A stretch of DNA of 64,000 nt from Chitinophaga pinensis (GTDB lineage Bacteria > Bacteroidota > Bacteroidia > Chitinophagales > Chitinophagaceae): positions 62,001 to 126,000 of the forward strand of contig NZ_VOHS01000010.1 of assembly GCF_007896845.1 (NCBI RefSeq). Direction: 5' to 3'. Below the pieces are notes generated by a model that saw only the letters and a program-made list of their open reading frames with translations, had not been told where the DNA came from and searched no databases. Positions 47,793 through 57,608 of this stretch are shown here, piece by piece. How positions within the stretch are numbered: position 1 is the first letter of the stretch; each line of letters starts with the position of its first letter. The position numbers and the translations under genes are program-made.

Positions 47793-48923
47793 CTAATTAG
47801 CCCTGTACAGATCCAGATATTTATTCACCAGACTCTTTCTGTCAAAATCTTTCTTCATCATTTGCGGCGCACGCAGTGATAACTCAGGTAAACGGTCTTT
47901 TTCTGCGTAAGCTTTCTCCAATGTTTCTTTGATATTCACGGGATCGATTGTAGAGATCCATCCGAGATCATTATTAGAGATGTAAGTACTGAGTCCAACC
48001 ATGTTGCTGATCAATACCGGTGTACCTACAGCCAATGACTCTATCACGATGTTGGCGAAATTCTCATTATAAGAAGTCAGCACCATCACGTCATTCTCAC
48101 GCAGCAGTTTAAACTTCGCCTCACCATATACAGGGCCTAACCAGTTCACATGCTGATCTATACCATGCTCGCGTGTAGCTGCTTTTAGCTGTTCCAGATA
48201 CTCTTCTTTATAAGGCCCTGCAATGTTCAGTTCATAGGGGAACTGTACCATACTCAGTCCTTTAAAAAGCAGTTCCAATCCTTTCTTCGGATCGATACGG
48301 CTCATGAAGAGAAACTTGATCTTTTCTCCTATTGGCGCTTTAGGCACAGTGGGCGTTTCAGGAACAGATACAAAATTGAATATTTCTTCTACCTGTGAAG
48401 AAGGATACAATCCTTTAATCTCATGTACTTCAGCTGTAGATGTCGCATGAAACTTTACTTTAGGCAGCAATCTGTTACCGATCACTGTCTGGATGATCTT
48501 CTTCTGGAAAGGGTGATTGGTTTCCAGTATATACTGGCAAAGCATTCCTCTTGGAGAAAACACCGGTCTCACTCTTCTGATATAACATACCAGTACAGTG
48601 AAGATGGCTACAAGATTCCACCATGAATGAATGTGCACAGCGTCATACTTCTTAATATTCTTATAGAGGTATTTAACGAGATCAGGTGAGAAGTTTGTGT
48701 TGTCTTTGGTAACACGTTTGAAGTACAATGTACTTACACCATCGATGTCCTGTGCCACACCGGGAGGCACATCCAGTTCCACCTCTCCGTTTGCGGTTGT
48801 AGTCAGTACAGTCACTTTATGTCCGTCAGCCACCAGCTGTTCACACAGGGCAGAACTGGAATAAATGGGACCACCATAGATATATGCCGGCTTATACGAA
48901 GGGATGATATGAAGAATATTCAT
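47793..48923 (-). CDS. Glycosyltransferase family 4 protein
   Basis: A 376-residue GT-B enzyme. The acceptor side begins ILHIIPSYKPAYIYGGPIYSSSALCEQL, with a glycine-rich loop typical of GT4. The donor side has FLFMSRIDPKKGLELLFKGL and the E-x7-E-like region NENFANIVIESLAVGTPVLIS. It adds one sugar of the EPS repeat unit from a nucleotide-sugar donor at the cytoplasmic membrane. The sugar is not predictable. Confidence 0.88.
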   Translation of the reverse strand: MNILHIIPSYKPAYIYGGPIYSSSALCEQLVADGHKVTVLTTTANGEVELDVPPGVAQDIDGVSTLYFKRVTKDNTNFSPDLVKYLYKNIKKYDAVHIHSWWNLVAIFTVLVCYIRRVRPVFSPRGMLCQYILETNHPFQKKIIQTVIGNRLLPKVKFHATSTAEVHEIKGLYPSSQVEEIFNFVSVPETPTVPKAPIGEKIKFLFMSRIDPKKGLELLFKGLSMVQFPYELNIAGPYKEEYLEQLKAATREHGIDQHVNWLGPVYGEAKFKLLRENDVMVLTSYNENFANIVIESLAVGTPVLISNMVGLSTYISNNDLGWISTIDPVNIKETLEKAYAEKDRLPELSLRAPQMMKKDFDRKSLVNKYLDLYRAN

Positions 48924-48964
48924 CGGTGCTTTTCTTTTCTATTAATTAGGTGATTGTTACTTTC

Positions 48965-50152
48965 TTATTGGGGTAATGCTACAGATCTGTTACGTTCCTG
49001 TACACCCGCTTTCCTGCTACCAGTAGTGATGCCCAGCATAGACGCGTATGCATCCATCATGATCTCAGGTGTAAAATGCGTCACATTACGTTGGCCGTCT
49101 TCCAGTAGTTTTGTCCGTACAGCAGGATCAGATAATCTCTCCAAAGCACTGGCAAATTCTTCCGGCTTCAACGGATCTGCATGTAATGCTGCTCCGCCAC
49201 TCACTTCCGGCATAGGTGCTGTACTGCTGGCAATAACCGCTGTACCACATGCCTGTGCTTCGATCACCGGCCAGCCGAATCCCTCTGATAAGGAAGGAAA
49301 AACAAAAGCATAAGCAGAACTATACAAAGCCTTTAATACTTTATGGGGTGGTTTGGTAACGCCGATCACCCTGTCTTTTATACCCAGCTGTTCTGCATGT
49401 GCATATAAAGCCGGTTCAATATCAAAGCCTGCGTATACAATCTTTCCGGTGTATTTATCGCCGATCGCATGTACCATGTCGATCAGCATCTTACGGTTCT
49501 TACGGAGCTGACGGGAGCCTACATGAAGGATGTACGGTTCGTCTATATTCACACCAACACGCTTCAGCAGTTCCCTGCTTTCTTCTTTGTCGACAGGACT
49601 AAAGTCATCATTGAATCCATTATGTATCACTCTCCAGTCGGCAGGCTGTTTTCCTCTGCCCTTTGCGAGATCTGTCAGTTGTCCGAGTGTAAACTGTGAT
49701 ACACAGGCAATCTTTTTTGCTGTCAGCAGATTGGAGAGGATCCAGCGTTGCATATATTTACCAAAACCGGAAGCAGGCGCATAGGCATCTGCATATCCGA
49801 GTCCACCTCTTATGGCCAGTACATCATGACAGGTAATGCTGGTTCTTGCGGCAGGTAAATGTCTTACATAAAACGAGTTGGAATGATCGCATACATGATA
49901 CAGAGTTTCTCCTCCTGCGAACAATCTCTTCACACGCAATACCAGTGCATATAACAACCACTTATCCAGATATCCGAACCATTTGGCAATTCCTCCCGTT
50001 GTTGCTTTAAAAGGACGACCGAAGAAGACAGACGGACGCCAGATCTCTACAGTGTGACCCGCGTTTTTAAAGCCGGCTTCCATCATTCTGGCAAACCGCT
50101 CCATACTTTCCTGTTTATCCTTCGGATAATTCCCTACTAAAACAATGCGCAT
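48965..50152 (-). CDS. Glycosyltransferase family 4 protein, mannosyltransferase-like
   Basis: A 395-residue GT-B enzyme. The C-terminal half has YILHVGSRQLRKNRKMLIDMV and SLSEGFGWPVIEAQACGTAVIASSTAPMPEVSGG, a pattern common in WbaZ/mannosyltransferase-like GT4 proteins. The N-terminal half is more divergent. The protein ends with a basic tail (GSRKAGVQERNRSVALPQ). It belongs to the EPS repeat-unit assembly; specificity unknown. Confidence 0.85.
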   Translation of the reverse strand: MRIVLVGNYPKDKQESMERFARMMEAGFKNAGHTVEIWRPSVFFGRPFKATTGGIAKWFGYLDKWLLYALVLRVKRLFAGGETLYHVCDHSNSFYVRHLPAARTSITCHDVLAIRGGLGYADAYAPASGFGKYMQRWILSNLLTAKKIACVSQFTLGQLTDLAKGRGKQPADWRVIHNGFNDDFSPVDKEESRELLKRVGVNIDEPYILHVGSRQLRKNRKMLIDMVHAIGDKYTGKIVYAGFDIEPALYAHAEQLGIKDRVIGVTKPPHKVLKALYSSAYAFVFPSLSEGFGWPVIEAQACGTAVIASSTAPMPEVSGGAALHADPLKPEEFASALERLSDPAVRTKLLEDGQRNVTHFTPEIMMDAYASMLGITTGSRKAGVQERNRSVALPQ

Positions 50153-50179
50153 ACGTTCTGTTTAATTTTTCCTGTTCTT

Positions 50180-51187
50180 TTATACCGTTGCCAGTTTCTC
50201 TTTGCTGAATATCTTTTTAAAGTCTGTCAGTGATCCCATGAAAACCGCTCTTCCGAAGGCTATGCTGTTCAGCAGATAATAGCCTGCCATTGATAATACC
50301 ACGGCTATAAAAAAACGTGTGGTCGGATCTATTATACCAAACTGCTCTTTGGCGATGAACTGTATAGGCTGATGCAGGAACATCACGATCATCGAAGCAG
50401 CACCCAGTTCATTAAACACTTTACTGATGGTACCATTAGTGGCAATCAGTTTTGATAACGCTATCAGGCATAGTACAACAACCAGGCTGGAGAATAGTGT
50501 AACAAAAGGAATACCATACACAGCCGATTTCATTTCATACCTGTTCGCCGGATAGTAATAAGTGAATACAATCACACCGGCCAGCAATACAAACAACAAA
50601 ATCTTATACCTGCTGATCTGCTCCTGTGCGCCTTTGTATAAGTAACCGAGGTAGAAAACCGGCAATGCTGCCAAGACTACATCTGCATTCCATGGCAACC
50701 AGAATGAAGGTAAAAATCTGCTCAGTGCATAACTTATCAACAGACTTGCCAACATCAACAGATCAATGACTTTTTTACTCACTTTGTTCATCAGCACATT
50801 CATCAACTGTTGTACAAGGAAGAAACACGTGATATACCAGAACACAGATACCCACTCTATGAGATAACGTCCACCCAGCACAGGTCTGATCACTGCTTTC
50901 ACATAAGTTTCACGACCCGCCATAATCTCCTTCAATTCATACGGCACATAGATCAGGAAAAGAAATGCGACGTAAGGCACCAGCAGGTGAAACGATTTCT
51001 TTGCCAGATATTCCTTCTGATCGACAGCCGGCTTAAACAGAAAGCCTCCGATAAAAAAGAACAGGGGCATGTGAAAAAGAAAGATGTATCTGGACACTGC
51101 ATCCGGAAATATATGTCCGGCCACTACTGTCAAAATACCAATACCCTTCAGGGTATCGATCCATGCAATTCTTGATTGGGTGCTCAT
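50180..51187 (-). CDS. Acyltransferase family 3 membrane protein
   Basis: A 335-residue protein with about ten membrane helices and the acyltransferase_3 N terminus (RIAWIDTLKGIGILTVVAGHIFPD, with the conserved histidine, then FLFHMPLFFFIGGFLF). Such enzymes modify exported polysaccharides, often by O-acetylation or succinylation, on the membrane. Together with the WcaF-like enzyme it suggests at least two acyl decorations on the polymer. It starts 280 bp after the polymerase gene, the widest gap in this locus. Confidence 0.88.
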   Translation of the reverse strand: MSTQSRIAWIDTLKGIGILTVVAGHIFPDAVSRYIFLFHMPLFFFIGGFLFKPAVDQKEYLAKKSFHLLVPYVAFLFLIYVPYELKEIMAGRETYVKAVIRPVLGGRYLIEWVSVFWYITCFFLVQQLMNVLMNKVSKKVIDLLMLASLLISYALSRFLPSFWLPWNADVVLAALPVFYLGYLYKGAQEQISRYKILLFVLLAGVIVFTYYYPANRYEMKSAVYGIPFVTLFSSLVVVLCLIALSKLIATNGTISKVFNELGAASMIVMFLHQPIQFIAKEQFGIIDPTTRFFIAVVLSMAGYYLLNSIAFGRAVFMGSLTDFKKIFSKEKLATV

Positions 51188-51468
51188 AGCAGTTTGGTTA
51201 AAGCAGCATAGTACAGGCCGGCTCCGGCCTCCTAAACTTTATATTGGTCTATTGATGAAAACCTGATAAACTATTGCGATTGCTGGTAATCATTATAGTC
51301 GTATGCAGGTATTGAAGGAGAGATTTTTGTCTGCCTCATATCAACATAAGAAAGGACAGACAGATAAGGTCCCTCGAACAATAAGTATGGTTATAATAAT
51401 TCTCTGGTTACGTCACTCAGTTGTGTGACAGCTACTATTATCGCTGCACACTATTTTCACAAATCATC

Positions 51469-52908
51469 CTAATTATGATAGTAAATTATTTTCTGTTCAG
51501 CAGGTTTGGGATCTTCCTCGGCGGCTACTACTTCTTCCTCTTCCACTTCATCTTCACGCAGTGCTGCCAGTAGCAATCCACCTATAAAGACACAGAATCC
51601 AAGACCTGTCGGTTGTCCCCATTGTCCCTGAGCGACCAGCAGAAATGCGTCACTAAACAACATCCATGGGAGCATATCTCCTGTGCGACGCAGTTTGTCA
51701 AAGGAAAGCCATCCCATATTGACCGCCATTCCCATACGGATGAATACAACACCCAGACCAAGAATAGGTCCCAGTTCCCCGATCGTTCTGCCCCATTCCC
51801 CTTCTGCGATCAGAAAGGTAACGCCTCCGGTCAGCAGCATGGAACCCACATTCGTTCCCATACCAATACCATATCCCCATAAGGGTAATGCAGAAGTGGT
51901 GTTAAATGCACCCACCAATCCACCGAGAAAACGATCTATAAATACACCTTCCATACCACCTTCACTCTCATTCGCCGAATCAAAGCGTGCCATGAATACC
52001 TCAATGGCGCCTCCTACGATCGACGTCTGACTGAGTATCAGGATCAGCACAACAAGGCCGAACAATGCACCAAATAATTTGCCTGCGTACTTAGGGTTGC
52101 TCGATCCTGCAAACATGCAGAACATCACACCGATAATGGTCTGAAATAACAAGGCACGACTGATGGACAATGGTATGGCCATCAACAAGGCTATCGTACC
52201 ACCGATCAACACCCAACGTTTGATACCATCCGGGTTTAACCAGAAATAAAGTAAGTAAGGTCCCAGCAAACTAAAGAACAAGGTTGTACCGTTCGTGAAA
52301 GAGAAGGTACCCGGTGGCCGGAAATATCCCATCGCACCACTGAAACCTGCACCACCTTCATCACCACCTACCCCTCTGTTTACCCATGCGCTCTGCGGAC
52401 TATAAAACTGCAGGGCAATCAGTATCAGCATGGGTATGGATAAGGCTACCATAAATTTCCCGACCTGTACGACATCTTTTCGTGTAAATAGTCCCTGAAT
52501 AACAAATATCATGGGGAAGTGGATCAGTAATATACGCGCACCAAACACTGCTACATAGGGGTTCCCATGCCCGACAGTCACCGCGAATATCAATCCGAGT
52601 ACGCCTATAATTGTCATCAGTGGCAATGCGTAAGAAGGAATGAATAACCGACGCTGCCAGCACATCAGGATCAGCCATAAGGCGATCGGATCGCGTACAA
52701 CCAACAGAGGTGTTGCCAGAGGTGTCAGGAACCATTTACGCAAAGCACCCTCAAATAACAGCAACAGCAGATATGCCCACACGCCTTGTTTGAGCCGCAG
52801 CATGAACTTCTGATTGTTCATTGCCGTGATCTCCTGAAAGCGCCGGGATGCCAGATCGGCCATGCGATCCGCCGTCATATTATTGGGATACTGATTATTC
52901 ATTTTCAC
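51469..52908 (-). CDS. Wzy/O-antigen-ligase-like membrane protein
   Basis: A 479-residue protein with about 11 hydrophobic segments and a large loop between about residues 170 and 200 (FYSPQSAWVNRGVGGDEGG), as in O-antigen polymerases and ligases. The C-terminal cytoplasmic tail is very acidic (EDEVEEEEVVAAEEDPKPAEQK). In an EPS locus with a Wzx-like flippase and Wzc-like kinase it is best read as the repeat-unit polymerase (Wzy). Sequence alone cannot separate polymerase from ligase. Confidence 0.75.
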   Translation of the reverse strand: MKMNNQYPNNMTADRMADLASRRFQEITAMNNQKFMLRLKQGVWAYLLLLLFEGALRKWFLTPLATPLLVVRDPIALWLILMCWQRRLFIPSYALPLMTIIGVLGLIFAVTVGHGNPYVAVFGARILLIHFPMIFVIQGLFTRKDVVQVGKFMVALSIPMLILIALQFYSPQSAWVNRGVGGDEGGAGFSGAMGYFRPPGTFSFTNGTTLFFSLLGPYLLYFWLNPDGIKRWVLIGGTIALLMAIPLSISRALLFQTIIGVMFCMFAGSSNPKYAGKLFGALFGLVVLILILSQTSIVGGAIEVFMARFDSANESEGGMEGVFIDRFLGGLVGAFNTTSALPLWGYGIGMGTNVGSMLLTGGVTFLIAEGEWGRTIGELGPILGLGVVFIRMGMAVNMGWLSFDKLRRTGDMLPWMLFSDAFLLVAQGQWGQPTGLGFCVFIGGLLLAALREDEVEEEEVVAAEEDPKPAEQKIIYYHN

Positions 52909-52929
52909 ACTTATACAAACGTCATGTAA

Positions 52930-54159
52930 TTAAACTTTTGAGATAGCAGCGGCAAGCTCCTGCCCATACACTGCCCATGGTCTGCTGCGGGCTTTTTCCA
53001 TCGCTGCCAGTCCCGCTTCGGGTACACTGTCAGGATTGTTAAGCAAAGCAGCGATCGCATCATACAATGCGTCAGTCGAGCCGGCAGCTGTCAGCCATCC
53101 GTTCTTTCCATCCGTGATCAGATCTGGTCCGGCGGTACGGTCAGTCGTAATCACCGGTGTACCCTGTGACATCGCTTCTGTGATCACCAGTCCGAATCCT
53201 TCAAACAAAGAAGGAAAGATAAATACATCCTGCGTTCTCATGAGCTTCAGGATATCTGCATGCGCCAGACTTGGGATGTAGGTATGTTTCGCCAGTTCTT
53301 TATCCAGTGCCGGACAGTTATCCGACATCTTCTTCCCTACGATCGTCAGTTCTACCGCGTTACCCAGTTTATCTGCAGCAGCAAAAAGATCTGCTATTCC
53401 TTTCCTTTGTGACAGTCCACCTACAAATAATATTTTCAGCGGGCGTCCGGATATTTTATCATAGTCCCTTGTGGCTGACACAGCTGGGAAACCGTAAGGA
53501 ATCACATCTATCTGTGCGAGCTGTCCGGGGTAATCTTTCAATGTTTTTGCAGTAAAACTGCTGGCTACAAATATTCTGTCCGCCAGTTGCAGCTCTTCGT
53601 CTTTTCTGTCCAGTTTCTTTTGAGAAGCACTCAGGCTCAATATGGTGTTCTTCCATGCCGGCCAGCGTTCCAGTTCTGCTGACAACAGACGTTGAGAAGC
53701 GCGCCAGTAACCTATTGGCAGGTCATACAGGCGTTTCATTCCATGACGTTCTGCTTCTCTGAAAGAAAGCATGGCGCCATCTTCATATGCATACACCGCA
53801 TTCGCTTTACGCGCAACACTTTTCAGGCGGGCTGCAACTCTTCTGTCCATAGCATGATACACAGCATCTACTGAGAACATGCCTTTTTCCTGCCTTGTAA
53901 GGCTTTTAAAGCCCGCTTTTGTCGCTGCAAGGCGTCCCAGTTCATGCCAGGGATGTAAGCGGGTATAAGCTTCCAGACGTGGTTCATAACCGCGACGCTT
54001 TATTTCTGACAATGGTCCGAAACCAGCGAGGCGTCCGAACGCAGATCCCGGGAAGCTGGCAATGGCCGTATGAAACTCAGACAGTATGCCTGCATCTGCG
54101 AGACCAGCTACCGCGGCTCTCAGATTGGCATTACCGGTGGGATGTGATATAATGACCAT
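52930..54159 (-). CDS. Glycosyltransferase family 4 protein
   Basis: A 409-residue GT-B enzyme. The donor side has ILFVGGLSQRKGIADLFAAADKL and SLFEGFGLVITEAMSQGTPVITTDRTAGPDLI, a full GT4 signature. The N terminus (VVIISHPTGNANLRAAVAGL lacking only detail) resembles proteins that act on EPS sugars. It starts 3 bp from the end of the next upstream glycosyltransferase gene, consistent with one transcript. Specificity unknown. Confidence 0.87.
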   Translation of the reverse strand: MVIISHPTGNANLRAAVAGLADAGILSEFHTAIASFPGSAFGRLAGFGPLSEIKRRGYEPRLEAYTRLHPWHELGRLAATKAGFKSLTRQEKGMFSVDAVYHAMDRRVAARLKSVARKANAVYAYEDGAMLSFREAERHGMKRLYDLPIGYWRASQRLLSAELERWPAWKNTILSLSASQKKLDRKDEELQLADRIFVASSFTAKTLKDYPGQLAQIDVIPYGFPAVSATRDYDKISGRPLKILFVGGLSQRKGIADLFAAADKLGNAVELTIVGKKMSDNCPALDKELAKHTYIPSLAHADILKLMRTQDVFIFPSLFEGFGLVITEAMSQGTPVITTDRTAGPDLITDGKNGWLTAAGSTDALYDAIAALLNNPDSVPEAGLAAMEKARSRPWAVYGQELAAAISKV

Positions 54160-54161
54160 TG

Positions 54162-55259
54162 TTAGTTTTGCTTTTGAAGTCCAAGTACATTGCTCCAGGC
54201 AGTGCGTAATGCCACAGCAGAAAATCTGTTTGCGTACAGCTCCTTTTGTGTTGTCTTTGTTACCAGTCCGCTCCTGATATCTTTTGCAAACGCCAGCACA
54301 GCATTTTTAGCCGCTTCATAATCTGACGATGCTGATATCACTCTTGTTGACAAAGGATCACAGGCAATGTCCGGAATACCACCTCTGTCTGTCGCCAGCC
54401 AGGGTAATCCTGCACTCATCGCTTCCAGCAGACTGATAGGCAATCCTTCCGGATGGACAGACAGCAGCAGGTAGGCGTCCAGTTGCGCGATAGCGCTCTT
54501 TAAACCCGCTTCACCTGCGAAAGTGCCGTGATAATGTACATTGGGATATTGATCGAAATAAGGAGCCGGATAATTCTTTCCTTCTCCCCACAGATGAAAT
54601 TCCACTTCGTTTTTAATGTCTGCATCTTCACTCATCCTGCAGATCAGGTCAATACCTTTTTCCGCAATCAGACGGCCATAATAACCGAAGCGCAGTTTAC
54701 CTGAATTATTATCGGCAAAAGAGACTTCCACATTTCTTGAGAAACAGGGAATCGTATCTACGGGACGTTGCAATACACTTTGCATATCACCGGCATTCCT
54801 GTGTGAACAGGCAATGATGGTATTCGCAGTGTACAATGTCTTTTTATATTTTTCGCCCCAGGTAGCCTGATCTTTTGCATCACCGGAAGTGTGGTGATGA
54901 TGTACCCAAGTAGCATAACCCGGGAGCATACGTGACAGCATCCAGATACTTTCTCCCTGACCGTTGGTATAAACAGCATCGTATTTACGGGAGCTGCGCA
55001 GTTTTATACCAGTCTGCAGCATCCACAGTAAACGTTTGTAGGAACGGCCGTGTCTTCCGAAAAGTACCTTACGACAGATACTTCTGTAGAACTGCTCTGT
55101 TTCACCGGTAGTTGCCGCATTCAGTACTACCAGATCTATTTCCGTACCGTTAGCAGCCATCTGCCGGCAGAATTCCAGCAGATGGCTTTCTATACCACCA
55201 GTTTCCATCAACTGGGTAGAATAAACCAGTATACGTTTTTTATCAGAAACCTGCGCCAT
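54162..55259 (-). CDS. Glycosyltransferase family 4 protein
   Basis: A GT-B enzyme of about 365 residues. I chose the ATG at 55259 (MAQVSDKKRILVYSTQ), which overlaps the pyruvyl transferase gene by 17 bp, rather than an ATG 51 bp upstream deep inside that gene. The acceptor side has METGGIESHLLEFCRQM; the donor side has RFGYYGRLIAEKGIDLICRM and SVHPEGLPISLLEAMSAGLPWLATDRGGIPDI. It is part of the EPS repeat-unit assembly. Confidence 0.86.
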   Translation of the reverse strand: MAQVSDKKRILVYSTQLMETGGIESHLLEFCRQMAANGTEIDLVVLNAATTGETEQFYRSICRKVLFGRHGRSYKRLLWMLQTGIKLRSSRKYDAVYTNGQGESIWMLSRMLPGYATWVHHHHTSGDAKDQATWGEKYKKTLYTANTIIACSHRNAGDMQSVLQRPVDTIPCFSRNVEVSFADNNSGKLRFGYYGRLIAEKGIDLICRMSEDADIKNEVEFHLWGEGKNYPAPYFDQYPNVHYHGTFAGEAGLKSAIAQLDAYLLLSVHPEGLPISLLEAMSAGLPWLATDRGGIPDIACDPLSTRVISASSDYEAAKNAVLAFAKDIRSGLVTKTTQKELYANRFSAVALRTAWSNVLGLQKQN

Positions 55260-56259
55260 ACACTCTCTGGATCTTTTCTTTTGCAAATCCTGTGCGGTAA
55301 GACAGTACAACGCTCATGCGGTACAGCTTAGCCAACAGGTTAGCTTTCATTCTGATCAGACGGTAACGCATTTTACCTGATACCTGTACAGCATTGGCGC
55401 CTTCTTTAACAGAATCAGCTACCAGTTGTAACAGGAACGCTTTTCTCTTTGCCAGTGCTTCTTTGTTGACAGGAGAATCGTTGAGACCTGCATCCCCTTT
55501 ATCGAGGATATCCTTATAGGAAATAATATCGATGAATTCTGCTACCGTTGCAAGACGCGGGTCAGCAGGATTAGGATGGATCAGTTTCACATTGGCACCC
55601 ATACCGAGGCAAGGTAATGCACAGTGGATCTTGGTGGTCAGGATCAGGGATGCATTGCAATAACGTGCAAGCAGGCTATTCATGTGTTCCTCAGATACCT
55701 TTGCATATGCTTCGATGCTACCTGTTGTATCTGGCGGATCGTGAGACACTCTCACCATCTTCTTACCCAGTACTTTTTCCAGTTTGGCTACTACAGCATC
55801 CGGTACCGGATGGTCTACGTTATCAACCAGAATGATCTCACCATCAGGATTTTTGTTGATAGGACCACGTGGTTTTGAAGTAATGGTCAGACAGCTGGAA
55901 TAGTAAGCAGGAATACCCCAGCCCAGCAGCAGACGTAAAGTTTTTGTATCACGGCAGCCGATAGGTGCGTGCTGTTTGAAGTGTTCTCTTACATGTTCGC
56001 TTGACAGCAAAGCTGAGTTAGCCACATGTACAGCAGCATATAAAGGCGTAATATTATCTGGTGCGGGAAACTTCGCAAAGGAGTGCATATACCAGCCGTT
56101 AGCGACCAGCAGTCCGCTGTCTCTGCCTGCCAGGTCAGCCAGTGCTTCTCTGTCAGCTACCTTAGCGCCTTCAGGCAAGAGGTCTTTTGCGACCATTCCC
56201 TGAAGTACATCTCCGATATTGTTACGGAGTAATCCTTCTACCTGATAGTAATATGTCAT
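55243..56259 (-). CDS. Polysaccharide pyruvyl transferase family protein
   Basis: A 338-residue protein of the polysaccharide pyruvyl transferase family (WcaK/CsaB-like), which adds pyruvate from phosphoenolpyruvate to a sugar. Visible family features are NNIGDVLQGMVAKDLLP at the N terminus, APIGCRDTKTLRLL in the middle, and SLILTTKIHCALPCLGMGANVKLIHP near the C terminus. A pyruvate ketal would make the polymer acidic, as in colanic acid. The start overlaps the flippase stop by 4 bp. Confidence 0.85.
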   Translation of the reverse strand: MTYYYQVEGLLRNNIGDVLQGMVAKDLLPEGAKVADREALADLAGRDSGLLVANGWYMHSFAKFPAPDNITPLYAAVHVANSALLSSEHVREHFKQHAPIGCRDTKTLRLLLGWGIPAYYSSCLTITSKPRGPINKNPDGEIILVDNVDHPVPDAVVAKLEKVLGKKMVRVSHDPPDTTGSIEAYAKVSEEHMNSLLARYCNASLILTTKIHCALPCLGMGANVKLIHPNPADPRLATVAEFIDIISYKDILDKGDAGLNDSPVNKEALAKRKAFLLQLVADSVKEGANAVQVSGKMRYRLIRMKANLLAKLYRMSVVLSYRTGFAKEKIQRVYGAGF

Positions 56260-57584
56260 ATAGTTTCTTTGTTATTTTCAGTGGGTAATGAGTTGTTTGT
56301 TCTGCTGATTTTGAGGAATGTGTATGAAACGTTCATCACTACCTGTATCAGCTGTATCATGATGTTCATGAAGAGTACACCGCGCAGGGACGATACATCA
56401 ATGAATGCGACGCCCAATGCGATCGATGCAATACTTATCGGAATCGAAATGAACGGATTGATCGCCCAGCTTCTGCTTGTGAACAATGAAAAAGTAGAGG
56501 CCGCGATAATACCGAGACAACTGATCGTGATCTTCAGTACTACCTCGCTTGTCAGATTCGAATAATTCGGTCCCAGTACTTTCAGGATCTGTGCAGAGAA
56601 GAGCCATGCCGTAAATACGATGCAGGCGCCCATTGCCAGTAATCCTCCCTGTATCTGTACAAAGCGTCGCATCAGCAATGCTTTGTTGTTAGGCAGTCTT
56701 GAAAACCTTGGTAAGATCACAGTGCCAAAAACGATCGTAATAAAACTCAGCGCCATTGACAATCTGTCCAGTGCTCCCAGCTGTGCTACTCCTTTCGTCG
56801 TACCAAAGATGGAGATAAGCCAGATCGTGATCTGTCCGGACAGACAGGTGTAGATTCCCATGGGCAGCAGACGGCGTACCATCTTCATAATATTCTGCCT
56901 GATCTCAGGATCGGGTTTCTTATGCCAGTCCGCATACCCGGCTGATATCTTCCGGAGGTTCATATTTCCCCAGATCTGTGGCAATCCTGCTGCGAGTACT
57001 GCTACAAAAGCAAAGGGGAAAATAAAGATGGTAAGTGCCAGCAGTACTAACCGGCCTAAGTTCATATAGACCTGATTCTTCTGTAAAGGCGCGATATCCT
57101 GTCTCAGCTTCGGTGCGATCTGCAATATGGTGCCAGACAGCGCCATAAAGAAAGAAGGAATAAGCGAGAGGACGATCAATATGGACATCAGCCAGCTGGC
57201 ACCATGATGTAACATCAGATAGATGAGCACAGGTATCGATACCAGTAAACTACCCACCGCAAATTTGCGGCGAAGGTCCATCCCTGTAGCAAGGACAGTG
57301 CCTAACTGGTCACGGTCCTGCCATACTTTTCCTCCCTGAGACATCACACCGGTAGAGATACCACCGTCAGCCAGTACTGTCATTGTACCCAGCATGGTGT
57401 TAGCCAGTGTGTACAATGCGTACTCTTCAGGTTGCAGCATACGGATCACGAGGATACCACTGAATAAACTGACTGCCTGTACAAAAACCTGAGCGAAACC
57501 GGTCACGCTGACCAGCTTTACCCATTCCAGTGTTTTGGTGTACTTAGGATTATTCGATAACTGATTGAATACTTTTACGCGCAT
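56256..57584 (-). CDS. Wzx-like polysaccharide flippase
   Basis: A membrane protein of about 442 residues with 12 or so helices of the oligosaccharide flippase family (WcaX/Wzx, MATE-like fold). The N terminus has VSVTGFAQVFVQAVSLFSGILVIRML and EEYALYTLANTMLG, which are typical. It moves the lipid-linked repeat unit across the inner membrane. I chose the ATG at 57584 (MRVKVFNQLSNN) over a TTG 15 bases upstream. It follows gmd closely. Confidence 0.88.
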   Translation of the reverse strand: MRVKVFNQLSNNPKYTKTLEWVKLVSVTGFAQVFVQAVSLFSGILVIRMLQPEEYALYTLANTMLGTMTVLADGGISTGVMSQGGKVWQDRDQLGTVLATGMDLRRKFAVGSLLVSIPVLIYLMLHHGASWLMSILIVLSLIPSFFMALSGTILQIAPKLRQDIAPLQKNQVYMNLGRLVLLALTIFIFPFAFVAVLAAGLPQIWGNMNLRKISAGYADWHKKPDPEIRQNIMKMVRRLLPMGIYTCLSGQITIWLISIFGTTKGVAQLGALDRLSMALSFITIVFGTVILPRFSRLPNNKALLMRRFVQIQGGLLAMGACIVFTAWLFSAQILKVLGPNYSNLTSEVVLKITISCLGIIAASTFSLFTSRSWAINPFISIPISIASIALGVAFIDVSSLRGVLFMNIMIQLIQVVMNVSYTFLKISRTNNSLPTENNKETI

Positions 57585-57608
57585 AACAGATTCCGGCAAA
57601 GCAAGCTC